Source: Pinus tabuliformis (Eukaryota; Streptophyta; Pinopsida; Pinales; Pinaceae). Taken from it: a stretch of 64,000 nt of DNA. This document shows, in pieces, positions 33,768-44,898 of the stretch. The stretch is from NCBI GenBank assembly GCA_031772625.1, contig CM062816.1, positions 1,670,205,058-1,670,269,057 of the forward strand. The letters run 5' to 3'. The notes under the pieces were generated by a model. It ran no database searches and had not been told where the DNA came from. It saw only the letters and a program-made list of their open reading frames with translations. Numbering within the stretch: the stretch's first letter is position 1; each line of letters begins with the position of its first letter. The position numbers and the translations under genes were made by a program.

Positions 33768-36443
33768 TCGGGTACGTTGCACGAGAAGATCCCAGATCTT
33801 CCTAAGTCGAATCAAATCGCTGCTGCTCCTTCGGGATCTCATGCTGCTGATGGCATGATTGGTACGGTGAATACTAAAAGTAAGAAGAAATCCTCAAAGA
33901 ATTCTTCTCCAATAATAACCTTACCAGACTCCCCGACAGGAAGGTCTTCTCCTGAAATTACCGCCGACATTCACGCTGTAGAGTCATCTACGGCTAAATC
34001 AAAAAATAGTGGTAAGAAGAAAGGCAAGAAGAAGGATAAAGCAAACAAGGCTCCAAAGGAGAAAAAAGAAAAGTCGGAATCTAACGACGAAAAGTGCAAA
34101 CCTCGCTATCCTTGTTTAATTTGTGAAGAAGATCATTTCACAAGAGATTGCCCTCATCGGGCAGAGGTTGTGAAAATCGTTAAAGGTTCCCCAACTCCTG
34201 CTATTTTGAAAGATCCATTTCCAAAGCAGGAGAGTAAAATGATAGGTTCTTCCTCGAGTGCCAGTGAAGAACCCATATTGATGATGTCTCATGAACGGAT
34301 TGCGACTCGATCGCAAGATTATGGTAGTAAGAGTCCTGTTGATGGCAAAGAAGCAGAATCTTCTCATTCTAATCCATCAACCTCAGCTCCCGGTTCCGAT
34401 CCACTACAGATCGAGAAACCTAACCCGGACTTGGTAATCAAACTGCCCGCTAAGGGTATACTTCGAAAGTCTGCTTTCAATCCACATGCGAGAGCAGCTC
34501 AGAATTATAACATTGCTGAGGATTTAGCTGTTTCACCCTCAGCAATGTCGGCTTTGGAAGTGCTGCAATCATGCCCAGCACAACGAAAATTACTCTTGTC
34601 GGCTATAGGAGCTGTTGATATTCAGGACCTGAATCTGATAATCTTTGATCTAGAAAATAGTACACCGCGTCTCCCTCATCAGATGGCTTTCCAGATCCCA
34701 GTGATAGTAAAAAACAGGCCAATTCATCGGACTGTAATTGATGAAGGAGCTTCTACGTGTATTATGTCGATTCAGTGTTGGAGATCGCTTGGTTCTCCTT
34801 CACTGAACCAATCCCCGACGATTCTTAAGGCCTTTGATGGCCGTGGATTCCATCCGTTTGGCATTCTACAGGATTTGCCTATAGGGGTTGAAGGAAAAAC
34901 CGTTAGTCTGGATGTGGAGGTGGTTGATGCCCCTCTAGACTACAACCTTCTTTTGGGTCGCAGTTGGTCTTACGCTATGACAGTGGTCGTGTCATCGGTC
35001 TTCAGAGTTATAAAGTTTCCATACAATGGTAAAATCGTGACGATAGACCAGCTGGCTTACTTTTCATCCGACCCAGCCTCTTCAGAGAGTATCCAGCATG
35101 TCGGTAAAACGACTATCCCTTACAAGGATGTTGGTGTAGGATTAGTTAAAGATTCTGATTTACTGGGAACTTTTCCTTTCCCTCCAATCAACGCAGACCC
35201 TTCATTTGCTTTCATTCATATGATTACTTCAGACACTATTATTTACGATGATCCTTGGATTGTCCCATCTGAATCTGAGATAGACTCATTCGGTGATGCC
35301 ATGCCTTTGAGTCCATATGAAATTGCTTATGAAGCTGTGCAGTCTTTTACCGACTCGTGTTCAACCCAAATCGACCAAATGAATGTGGTCCGTGAGGAAT
35401 CACTTTTCACATCAACCTCAGAACGGATAACGTTTCCTGAAGTTGTGTCATCTGACGAACAACTTCGCGAAATCCTAAGTGTAGACGATCTACCATGGGA
35501 AGATCTTCATCAAAGATCTTCGTTTTTACCTGAGGGTGATGACTTTGAAAATGATTTTTCATCAATTTTTATAGCTAAATATGTCAAGGACGCTCAGAAT
35601 CCCATGAAACATCCTGATTCAGAGTTGAATTTGGGAAACATTTCCCAAACTATTGCCATTGACATTTCAGTCAAAACCGGAATTATTGAGAACATTCATA
35701 TAGGTGCCTCGTGTACAGATGACGAAATTCAAACATACAAGGTCCTATTTCAAGAATTTCGCGACGTGTTTGCCTGGTCCTATGAGGAAATGCCAGGAAT
35801 TGATCCCTCCATTGTTGTTCATGAAATCAAGACCTACCCGGACGCTAAACCCGTTCGGCAACGTCTGCGTCAGATACACCCTAGGAAAGCGGCTGCGATT
35901 AAAGCAGAAGTCGAGAAGCTGTTGAAAGCAGGTTTCATTTATCCGATCCCGTTAACGGATTGGGTATTGAATATTGTTCCGATTAACAAAAAACAAGGAA
36001 CAATAAGAATATGCATCGACTATAGGGATATAAATCATGCTTGTCCAAAAGACAACTATCCTACGCCCTATATCGATCAAATAATTGATGATTGTGCCGG
36101 CAGTGAAATATTTTCCTTTATGGACGGTTTTTCCGGTTACAACCAAATCAATATTCTACCTGCCGACCAACCAAAAACGGCTTTCATTTGTCCCTGGGGG
36201 ACATTTGTTTACTGCAAATTACCTTTTGGACTTAAGAACGCCGGAGCCACTTTCCAACGGGCAATGTCTTACGCGTTTCACGACATCAAGCACATTGTGC
36301 AACCGTATCTCGATGATTTGCCTGCTCATTCTTTACATCGAGCTGATCACCTTGTTCACTTACGCGCTATTTTTATGAGGTGTCGGCATTATCGAATTCG
36401 TTTGAACCCACACAAATGTGTCTTCTGCATAGAAGTGGGATGA
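33768..36443 (+). pseudogene. T nucleocapsid, protease and reverse transcriptase
   Basis: Same frame as gag. A basic lysine-rich linker leads to a zinc knuckle CLICEEDHFTRDC at 34113-34151 (C-x2-C-x3-H-x4-C). The retropepsin motif is D-E-G-A-S at 34740-34754, where the usual serine or glycine of the triad is Glu, so activity is doubtful. A long spacer of about 300 residues follows. Reverse transcriptase starts near 35870 (VRQRLRQIHP), has ICIDYRDINHACPKDNYP near 36010-36065, SFMDGFSGYNQI, PFGLKNAGATFQ, and the active site Y-L-D-D at 36306-36317. TGA 36441-36443 interrupts the polymerase, and the frame continues at 36444. Confidence 0.9.
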
Positions 36444-38426
36444 TTGCTAGGATTTGTCGTTTCAAAAGCCGGCATCCGCGTCGATCCCTCAAAGGTCGAA
36501 GCTATCATCAAATTGCCTCCTCCTTCGAGTTTGCGCCAACTCCAAAGTTTGCAGGGGAAAGCAAACTTTTTACGTCGATTCATTCCTAACTACGCCGAGG
36601 TTACAAAGGGTTTCACCCGGTTGTTGAAACAAAATGCTCAATTCTCTTGGGATGAGATAGCTCAGAAATATTTTGATGCACTTAAGCACGCGTTGACCCA
36701 TGCACCGTTGCTGCATCCTCCCAACTACAACCAGGACTACTTTTTGTATCTCGCCGCCTCCCACTCCACCATTGGAATGGTCTTAGTTCAGGAAGATGAA
36801 TTCGGAATGGAACATGTGATATATTATCTTAGTAGGACGTTAAATCCCACTGAGCTAAAATATTCGCATATGGAGAAATTGGCCCTGGCAGCTGTTCAGG
36901 CTGTCCAACGTTTTCGTCATTACATTCTTCTCCGTAAAACTACAGTCATTTCGGATTGCAACCCTATGATTTATATTTTGACTAAACAATTTCTAGGGGG
37001 CAAGTACTCTAAATGGATTGTTATCTTGCAAGAGTTCGACTTAGAGTTTGAAAAATCTAAGTCTAAGAAATCTTTAGTTTTTGTGGAATTGATGTGTGAC
37101 TTCCCACGTGCTGACACGGAAACTGTGGCAGAAGAACCCACTGCGGATGAATCTCTGTTTCTCATCAGCACTTTAGATCCGTGGTATGGGGATATAATCG
37201 TCTATCTCCAAACCCAATCCTTTCGGCCCGAAGCTTCAAAGTTGGAACGTCGGAAAATTCGATTCCAGTCCCAACAGTACAAAATTATTGGAGATACTCT
37301 TTATCGTTGTGGGGCGGACTTGGTTTTTCATCGTTGCTTAACTCATGAAGAGGCAGAAAGGGTTCTGAATGATTGTCATTCTGGAGCATGTGGCGGTCAT
37401 ATGTCTGGGTATGCCACAGCTCAGAAGGTGTTGCGTGCTGGCTATTTTTGGCCGTCCATGTTTAAAGATTGTATCATTGCGGTCCGAAAATGCCACAACT
37501 GTCAAGTGTTTGATCGCAAGATGCGCGCACCACCTGCTCCTCTCCACCCTATAATTGTCGTTGGTCCTTTTACTAAATGGGGTATCGATTTTATTACATG
37601 TAACCCTCACTCGGCCAGGGGGCATGCGTATATCATCCTTGCGGTTGATTATTTTACTAAGTGGGCCGAGGCAATGCCTACATTCGAGGCAGATGGCAAG
37701 ACAGCTGCGATTTTCGTATTCAATCATATTATTGCTAGGTTTGGTGTCCCACAAGTGATAATCACTGACCATGGGCGCCATTTTCGAAACATTATGATGA
37801 CAGAACTTACAAGCCAGCTTGGTTTGCGTCATGATAGTTCTACTCCTTATTATCCCCAAGAAAACGGTTTGGTTGAGTCCATCAACAAAGTTCTAGTTAT
37901 CATGATCCGACGAATCATTGGCATTCATCGGTCGAATTGGCACAACATGTTATTTTTAGCGCTTTGGGCATACCGAACCTCAGTGAAAACATCAACAGGG
38001 TTCACTCCTTTCCAACTAGTTTATGGTTTGGAAGCAGTGTTGCCCATTGAATGCGAAATCCCATCACTTCAAATGGCTATTGAATTACTCCCAGCTACTT
38101 CTGAAGAGGAGAAGCGTCTGTTATACTTAGCTAAATTAGATGAGACTCGACGTGATGCTGCTTTGGCAATCGAGACTCACGCAAAAAGGATGAAATCTCA
38201 GTATGATCGTAACGTGACCCCTCGTAATTTTTCGGAAGGAGACCTAGTGCTATTATATGATCAAGCTAACGATAAATTAGGTGCTGGAAAATTTGTTCCC
38301 ATGTGGCATGGGCCCTACATTGTCAAGCGAAAGCTAGCAAAAGGGGCCTATGAGCTGGTATATTTTGATGGGGACTCTTTGGGTAAGCCCAGAAATGGAC
38401 TTTACCTAAAGAAGTATTATGCTTAA
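36444..38426 (+). pseudogene. T polymerase thumb, RNase H and integrase
   Basis: Direct in-frame continuation after the TGA. It starts LLGFVVSKAGIRVDPSKVEAI (thumb). RNase H follows with LYLAASHSTIGMVLVQ near 36745-36790, where the first catalytic Asp is absent, as in the degenerate native RNase H of this lineage. The integrase HHCC domain is seen (HSGACGGH, then CHNCQVF near 37490-37515). The core has GIDFIT (D, near 37580), IITDHGRHF (D, near 37765) and QENGLVESIN (E, near 37870). The C-terminus has GDLVLLYD and GPYIVKRKL. It ends at TAA 38424-38426. The integrase residues are all present; 660 codons are uninterrupted. Confidence 0.92.
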
Positions 38427-38575
38427 ATGGTGGGTATGGAGATTCAGTTAGGTTAGTTAGGTTAATTTTTCTTTCTAGCTGGTGTGTTTTGTTAGTTTAG
38501 ACAGTGTGCTTAGCTTAGAGAGTGTGTTTTTCGTCGTTATTCTGGCTTATCTTGGTTTTACTATTGATATTGCAG

Positions 38576-38992
38576 ATGTCGACGCCTCTCCAAACGTACA
38601 TTGGATTTGCTGATGGTGCTTGTCGTAGTACACAGAATATCTCTTCCGCAGCTTGGGTTATCTATTCGCCCTCTGACAAGTTAGTTTCTATGCATGGGGT
38701 GAGCCTCGGTCAAACAACAAACAACATTGCAGAATACAGTGCAGTGATTGAATTATTATCTGAATATATTTCATTTGGGATTCGGAGTTTGATAGTGAGG
38801 TTAGATTTTGAACTCGTTGTACTAGAGCTTAATAGAGTCTATGCCATTAGAAATCCAGTGTTATTAAGATTGTTTTTGAGGGTGCATCTCTTGGAACGTG
38901 AATTTGATTACATTGAATATCAGCATATTCCAAGGTCTTTAAATACATTAGCAGATGCAATGGCGTCTCGAATGTTAAATAGACATTTGTAA
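38576..38992 (+). CDS. T archaeal-type RNase H (separate frame)
   Basis: A 138-residue open frame in another frame than pol, 149 bases after integrase. The start chosen is ATG 38576 (MSTPLQTYIG); an upstream hydrophobic extension to 38522 looks like untranslated sequence ending in TATTGCAG, which resembles a splice acceptor. The four catalytic acids of RNase H are in place: D13 (GFADGA), E53 (NNIAEY), D77 (VRLDFELV) and D127 (NTLADAMA). This is the second, archaeal-type RNase H known in Tat-lineage elements, thought to have replaced the native domain. No stops. How it is translated is unclear: splicing or an internal start. Confidence 0.88.
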   Translation: MSTPLQTYIGFADGACRSTQNISSAAWVIYSPSDKLVSMHGVSLGQTTNNIAEYSAVIELLSEYISFGIRSLIVRLDFELVVLELNRVYAIRNPVLLRLFLRVHLLEREFDYIEYQHIPRSLNTLADAMASRMLNRHL

Positions 38993-39194
38993 CAATCATA
39001 AATGTAAATTTATAAACATTTCATCACACATTTTTAACAAAATAAGCCGGTAATAATGATATATATAGATAGGAGTGTGTCAAAAAATATACATCGTCTT
39101 CGATCATAGGTTGAAAAACACCTTATGATTGACAAAAATGATAAGTACAAAAAACCAAAAATGTCACATGTGTCTACAAAAAGTGACTAGCCAA
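38993..39194. other. Convergent gap between sense and antisense genes of T
   Basis: A 200-bp AT-rich stretch between the end of the RNase H gene on plus and the end of the antisense gene on minus. It is the natural place for terminators of both, but I see only generic AT-rich words (AATAAG, ATATATATAG). Confidence 0.4.
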
Positions 39195-40448
39195 TCACTG
39201 GTGGTGCTCTCTATATGAGACCACTGCCCGCGCTACCCTACACAGGAACCTCCTGAAAGGTCCTGGGACTGCGACCACATAGCGCTGAAATCGGATAGGA
39301 ATATCGTCTATAGTCGTCTCTGGTATGTCCGCCGTGAGACGCTCTAGGTCCTATTCTAGCTCGGCTAAGGTCTCTGCGGCCGCATCCTGTGGGGCTGGTG
39401 CTGGTGCAACTGGTACTCTTCTCTCAAAAGCCCGGAGATTGGCCGGACGCCGTGGGCCTACATCTGCATTTTGAAAATTTTTTGCTGTCAGTTTTGAGAC
39501 GATATATAAAAAAAAAAAATAGATAATTTAAAAACTTGTGAAAAATGAAGTACCTCTGTCGTCCCATTGTTCTCCCTGTGGAAGAACCATGTCCGGATCA
39601 TTGCGAAAATCTACTCCGACATAAGGAAAATCCTGAATCGCAAAGACCTGGTCCTCCAACCAGTGAAAGTAACCCACAGGAAATCAGACAACTCCCGCTC
39701 CCTCATCAGGATGCCGTGCCATTACTAAAACCCACCGCGTCAACTTAGGCTCCCGAGGAGGCCCAACTGGAACAGTAAGATGCTAGGGGATCAGCATTGG
39801 AACTCTCTCTAAGGCAAAGCTCAAAACTAAAGGCCCATATCCAAAGGTCTTCAATTGTCCGTTCTTTGCCCTAGTCAGTTGGCCCTTCATATTGGCCAAC
39901 ACAGCATCGCACCAGTTGAAAATGGTGCCTCGGAAGAAATCTATAGCCATCCGTATTTGGGAACCAGTGGCTATGTGCAAAGAGGCAGCACCGCAAAGTC
40001 TGGTAACTGTAAAGGCAATTACCATAAGTTCAGGTCGGGATATGTATTTGATTTCTATCCCCTTCTCCTGGTTTTGATTGTTGCACCACTCTAGCCGGAG
40101 ACTAGCAAGGGATTGGCCACCAGGCCTAGTCCGGAATAGAGACAGTTGCTCGCCCCTGTTAGGCAAGCCAGTGAGAAAATATATGTCGGAGGGCTCTATC
40201 TCGAGCTGGTGTTCTCCGATGTAAAAACATTGATCTTGAATATTCCACCTTTCAACCAGCCACTCTAAGAATGGCACCTGGGCCCTCATGCCAGGTATGG
40301 CCCAGTACTTGTAGAGACCGCATGCCTTTAAAGCATCAATGGAAGGTTGATGACCTATTGCGGCCAAATCGACATCTTCGTGTTCTCTTTCACGCCAATC
40401 TAGCATGGTGGGCAATCTACGCACCAAAAAACATTGATTAGAATTCAT
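39195..40448 (-). pseudogene. Antisense two-exon gene of T, plant mobile domain-like
   Basis: Exon 1 is complement(39554-40448), starting at ATG 40448. Exon 2 is complement(39195-39463), ending at TGA. The intron is 90 bp, begins GTACTT, ends ATGCAG, has a T-rich tract and a CTGAC branch-like motif about 30 bases before its end. Removing it keeps the frame (phase 1). The product would be about 387 residues. Residues 59-96 show the plant mobile domain pattern: PFLEWLVERW, then FYIGEHQLEIEPSDIYFLTGLP. That family includes the MAIN/MAIL1 proteins and domains carried by transposons; its function here is unknown. Three stops break it: TAG 39785-39783, TGA 39686-39684, TAG 39353-39351. Extra antisense genes between pol and the 3' LTR are known in Tat elements. 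Confidence 0.75.
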
Positions 40449-40565
40449 TAAATTAAATTTTGATGGTTAGGTTTTGAGTTTGGGTTTTGAAAATCCGCTT
40501 TGCGCGGAGTACGCACCCCGCGTTCGGAAAACAGAGCGTGGGTACGCAGCTGTTCTGAAGGTGGG

Positions 40566-40614
40566 CTGCGTACTCCGACCATTTTCCCATATATGAAAAT
40601 GTCGGAGTACGCAG
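40566..40614. repeat. Inverted repeat (hairpin) upstream of the antisense gene
   Basis: The arms 40566-40586 and 40595-40614 pair over 20 bases with one extra C in the left arm; the loop is CCATATAT. The arms contain GCGTAC and GTACGC. It lies about 120 bp upstream of the antisense start codon, so it could be a promoter or 5' untranslated element of that gene. No Rho-type terminator is expected in a plant. Confidence 0.75.
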
Positions 40615-40694
40615 GTCACCCATGGGGCACCTGCGTCCCCCGAAAAGCGGACCCTAAAACCCCAAACCCTCCAAAAAATCAAACTAAAACTTAA

Positions 40695-42650
40695 AATGGA
40701 ATTCTAAACGGATGAAATTGAAGAGGAGGATGTTGTGAAATACCTGAAAGAGACGGCGCTCGATTCCAACGGTCGGATTCTCCGCAAAGTCCACGGGAAG
40801 TTTCTTGTCAAAAGCCCTTTTCTCACCCTCAACAGTAAAATGGTAAAAATGACATGGTAAAAAGTCTTTTTATAGGTTTTTTGGATAAATGAATGCTAAG
40901 TTTGTTTATTTTTCACCATGAAAAGATATTTTTCAATGTATTTTTTAGCCATCTTAAACAGGTATGAGTAATGTGTTGTTTTTGTGCAGGACAAAAGGAC
41001 TTTAGGGTAAAATCATCATTTTTCACGAACCAAGACATCAGAGTCATCTTTTAAGCCCTTTTCTGACTCCTAAAACATGAAAAGATTGCCGAGCGTTTCT
41101 TTTACACTCGTTAAAATGGAATTAAAAGACGGTCTCTTATAGCCCTTTTCTGACCGTAAAAACAAGAAAAGATTGCCGGATTTTTGTCGTTTCAAATTCG
41201 ATACTGGAAATAAAACGACATGCCTCTGATCGCTTTTTACTTTTCAGGTCAAAGGCATTAATCATGAAAGTACTCCTTGGTCGCAAGATCAAGCGGTTCT
41301 CTCAGGTATTATTTTATACTTTTTCGGGCTTGGGAGACACAAATTTACGAAAAAGTTCACCTTGGAGTCTTCTTTAGTTTTTTCAGACTCTCTAAAATTG
41401 AAAAACACCGAGTTTCTCCTATACTGGACTCGTTAAAATTTCACAGTAAAGGACCTGTTCGATTACAAACAGGAACGGACCACTCCTTCTTAGGGTCCGA
41501 ATCTAAACTAAGTTGGACTCATCCGAAGGATGAGCTTATAATCAAGCATATGTTATCCTCCTCAAGCTTGTAAAAAATAAAGAGGTACTTGCCAGAAATG
41601 GTGGGGGAAAAGAGAGAAGAATGAACCTATTTGTTATTCTTTGTTACAGAAGAACCTTATCACCGCTCTTGAACACGACACGTTTCATTCACCTGGGTTG
41701 GGAAATCCTTTGCCTTAAAGCTGATAAAACCACTTTGAAAGTCTTCAACCGTTTCTGGGTATTAACTTTGGGTCAATCGTCACCAAGCCATCTGTCGTGT
41801 CGTTATGTGTTCAAGAGGTCTCTGCAAATAAACCATTCATATGCAAAATACTTGTCATCCATTTGACCATCCCTGAGTCAGTCCTTACAGCAACATTTCT
41901 TCAACTTGAACAATGATTTCGTGTTGTGGGCTTGCCTGCAACGGGTCGCTTTCTATCGACATCAGCACATTATCTAGAAAGATGACTTAGAAATCGTCAG
42001 TGCCTTGAAGTCTGCATGCATCAACGGCAGGTTTCTCGCCTTTGATGACAGTTTACATCATTGACTTTCGATCAAAGGATTCCGTGACGTGTTCGACATC
42101 AACCCATTTATTCACATTTCATGGATTGTACTGGGTACTTTGAGAACCATTGACATCACTGGTGGTCTCTCTCATACTTGTTAACAGTTTACATCATTGA
42201 CTGGTAATCAAGTGGTTTCTACCATGTTCGACATCAACTCATTTATTCGCATGGATAGAATCGTACCAATTCAGGAAGTAGAGATGAAGACCCTGGATCT
42301 AGTTTCCACCATCCAGGCTGCGAGGAGTTTTGTATTCATTATATAGTAGACTAATCATAAACAGATGGCTGCGTCCATACTGTGTCTACAAAAGTCTATG
42401 ATTGTGATGTACTGCAAAATCATTCTTGTATCAGAGCAGTAGTTAGATTGTTAGTTAAAGTTGTTAATCTGAGTATGGGAATGCCTACCTCAGCGATGAT
42501 ATCATCTTATATATGTATTTTTTGTTGAATATTTGCAGGTTCTGACCGGGCTCTCCGCAAGATACTCCTTGAAATGATAAAGTACTTCACCCTTCCTAGA
42601 TCATATAAAAACCCTAACCTACTACAGGCTTCGCACTTTAGGGGGCAATC
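40695..42650 (+). other. T 3' noncoding region and polypurine tract
   Basis: No supported gene. Two similar units with GCCCTTTTCTGAC and GAAAAGATTGCCG lie at about 41054-41098 and 41140-41182. GTTTACATCATTGACT occurs twice, near 42050 and 42187. The last bases before the LTR, TTTAGGGGGCAATC (42637-42650), include the probable polypurine tract. Open frames at 41277-41573 and 41621-41866 carry no recognised motif. Confidence 0.55.
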
Positions 42651-43699
42651 TGTTACACTAAAAAATGTCACCATGACTATTTTCAGTTAGTATGGCTCCA
42701 TCCACTGTCATACTATCCTCCTTGGCAAGTCTCATGCCTCTGCTCTTCATCGCAAACTTCAAGAAAGAGAGAAAAGTCATTTAAAGTCAATTATCTCTGG
42801 TACGGAGTTTCTCTTAGCCTTACCTGCGTGTACGCAACCCAAGTTCACAATACCTGCATACTTGTACGCTCTGTATGTAAAGCAATGGGTGCGTACTCCT
42901 GTAAAGGTCAAAAGGCGCAAGTTTCACTCTCAAAAAGTTACTTGTGGTCATTTCTAGAGCATTCTAGAAGCTTTTTGACGTGTATGAAGCGCCTCCAGAT
43001 GGTTCATGTATCCCTACCAAAGAGGAACTTATCCCATCAAGAGGGGAGCTATCCCATCCAAAGAGGGGCTTATCCCATTGATGGTGGACCTGAATAACTT
43101 CCTCTAGAGCACTATAAATACAGGCATTGGGCCAAAGGGAGGGGAGGTTGAAAGCTGAACATTCCTAAGGGTAGATGCTGCTGGAATTAGGACTTCCTTG
43201 TAGAAGCTTGTGAGGAGAGATTACCATCTTTGCTTGTTTCATTTGGAAGTGGGTGAGCTGATCAGAGTAAAGGAGAACCCTTGTGGACGCTGGGAAGGAC
43301 CTGCACAACACCAAGGCTCAGGTTGTAATGGTTCCTTTTGTTACCTTTTAATACAAATTAGTCCATTCTTCTCAACAATTTGTTATTTATGAGTTGTTTC
43401 ATATACTCCTTGGTCTATATGTTAAATATGTTTTATTTTATGTGATATTCAGGTGCTATTTAATCGTTTGATTGTTAGTGAATGCAGGTTTCAAAGGGAA
43501 GGAGGAGCTCATCCGGATCAACGAAGCTGGACTACTACAACAGCGTTGGGTTACAGGTAGGATCTAAACACTTGATTTCTCATATTGTAAAGGCATATTT
43601 AGTGAAGGATTGCTCTTATTTGTCTTGTTTGTCACTAGAAAGTCTTAGGCTTCTAGGGAGGTCGGTTGTGTCCGCACTAACGACTCTTTCCGTATGACA
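42651..43699 (+). repeat. T 3' LTR
   Basis: Starts TGTTACACT and ends GTATGACA, followed by the target duplication GCCCC (43700-43704). It differs from the 5' LTR at about 15 places by eye, including one changed GTACGC motif (GTACGG) and one GCGTAC changed to GCATAC. Confidence 0.93.
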
Positions 43700-43704
43700 G
43701 CCCC

Positions 43705-44653
43705 CATACAAAAACTGTAAATGAAGAACTTTTGAGCCATTTTATTATAATTTTGAAAACCAAATACAATATATAGTGTAATGGTGCACCTGGGCTTGTC
43801 TCAATGGACAAGCAGGACCAAACCTAGGTAGGAAAATGGTTAAGCCGAAGTCTACCCAACTACTGCACCAATCTGCACTGCATTTCCCTAAAAACTACGA
43901 CACTACTGAACTTTGACTAGATGGAAAATGCACTAAAACTACCCAGAAAATTGTGTCCTTTTAACCCAGGACTCCTTGGCCAAAACCTAGTAAAACCCAG
44001 AAGGGAATTTCATTGGTTTTGACTTCTAATTTTCGACCCCTTGGAGCCTCACCCTAGCTATGGCTGCCAAATTTGACCTGCTACAAACTGCTTGCAAATC
44101 CATCTGCAAACTTCTCCAAAATGCTGGATTTACCCCTGCTATCCAAATCCTCACTACCTAGATGACTCTTAGCCAAGATCAGCTGCTCCCCAAATACCAC
44201 GAATTTTTGTTGGGTGGCCTCTGCACTGTCCCTCTACTTAGAATTGCGAATTGCTGGTAGCTGGCTCTGCTAGCTGCAAACTCCAGTGAAAATGCCTGCT
44301 TTGTGCTGCCTCCTCAGCTCCTAGACCTCCCGACAAGCAATGAGTCCCCTGCTAATCTTCAGTTCCCTCCACATTTTTTTCTGGCTGCCCAGAAATACAC
44401 ACTTCCCTTTCTCTGTGATGGTGACTGATGTGTGTTGCTGCCCCTGACTTCTTGAAATATCCTATAGAACAACTTCCCTAGGGTGGGCACGGATGGCCCC
44501 CGAAGTAGAGGTTAAATCTTCCACATGAGAGATTCGTGGCTAAACAACTGGTAGACTTGCTAAACAACAAAGCGTACAAGTGAGTGTTTGTTTGTAAATG
44601 TAGAAGATAATCCACAAAATGAGTCCATCCACCTTTTATAATTTCTCCTCATT

Positions 44654-44700
<47 letters not shown>

Positions 44701-44898
44701 TTAATATTATTTTATTGGTGGAGGCCATTTTATACTAAGTCACTTTTGCCACCATTCAATAAAATAATAATTTGCATCTATTCTCCGATAAAGTAATACT
44801 AGCCACCTTTCTCTAATAATATTTTCCCCTTTTTAATTAATATTACTAAAATTGGGTAAAATTCCTTAGTGACTCCCATGCTCACAAAATTGGGGATG
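43705..44898 (-). repeat. Element E LTR, 5' and middle part (minus strand)
   Basis: Together with 26130-26210 (copy 2: 28164-28244) it forms one minus-strand LTR of about 1275 bp, split by T. Its outer end reads CATCCCCAATTTTG on the minus strand, where the inverted arm at 24998 has TGTCCCC. The part 44345-44898 is the inverted partner of 24998-25551. It contains an (AT)n microsatellite at 44656-44700 not present in the other arm. Confidence 0.78.
44656..44700. repeat. AT dinucleotide microsatellite
   Basis: About 45 bases of alternating A and T with a single GT interruption, inside the E LTR. Confidence 0.95.

Larger units (their letters stand above)
28245..43699 (+). mobile_element. Tat-like Ty3/gypsy element T, 15455 bp
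   Basis: It has LTRs of 1050 and 1049 bp, target duplication GCCCC (28240-28244 and 43700-43704), a primer site of the arginine-tRNA type, a 2-kb leader, one long gag-pol frame with five nonsense codons, a separate archaeal-type RNase H and an antisense two-exon gene. A purine tract precedes the 3' LTR. The size, the YLDD polymerase, the extra RNase H and the antisense gene place it in the Tat lineage, which includes the Ogre and Retand families. By-eye LTR divergence of about 1.5 percent marks it as the youngest complete element here. Confidence 0.93.

Noticed and set aside
37338..37859. 173-codon minus-strand frame within T integrase
   Set aside because: It lies opposite conserved integrase codons and has no motif, unlike the antisense gene at 39195-40448, which does not overlap pol.
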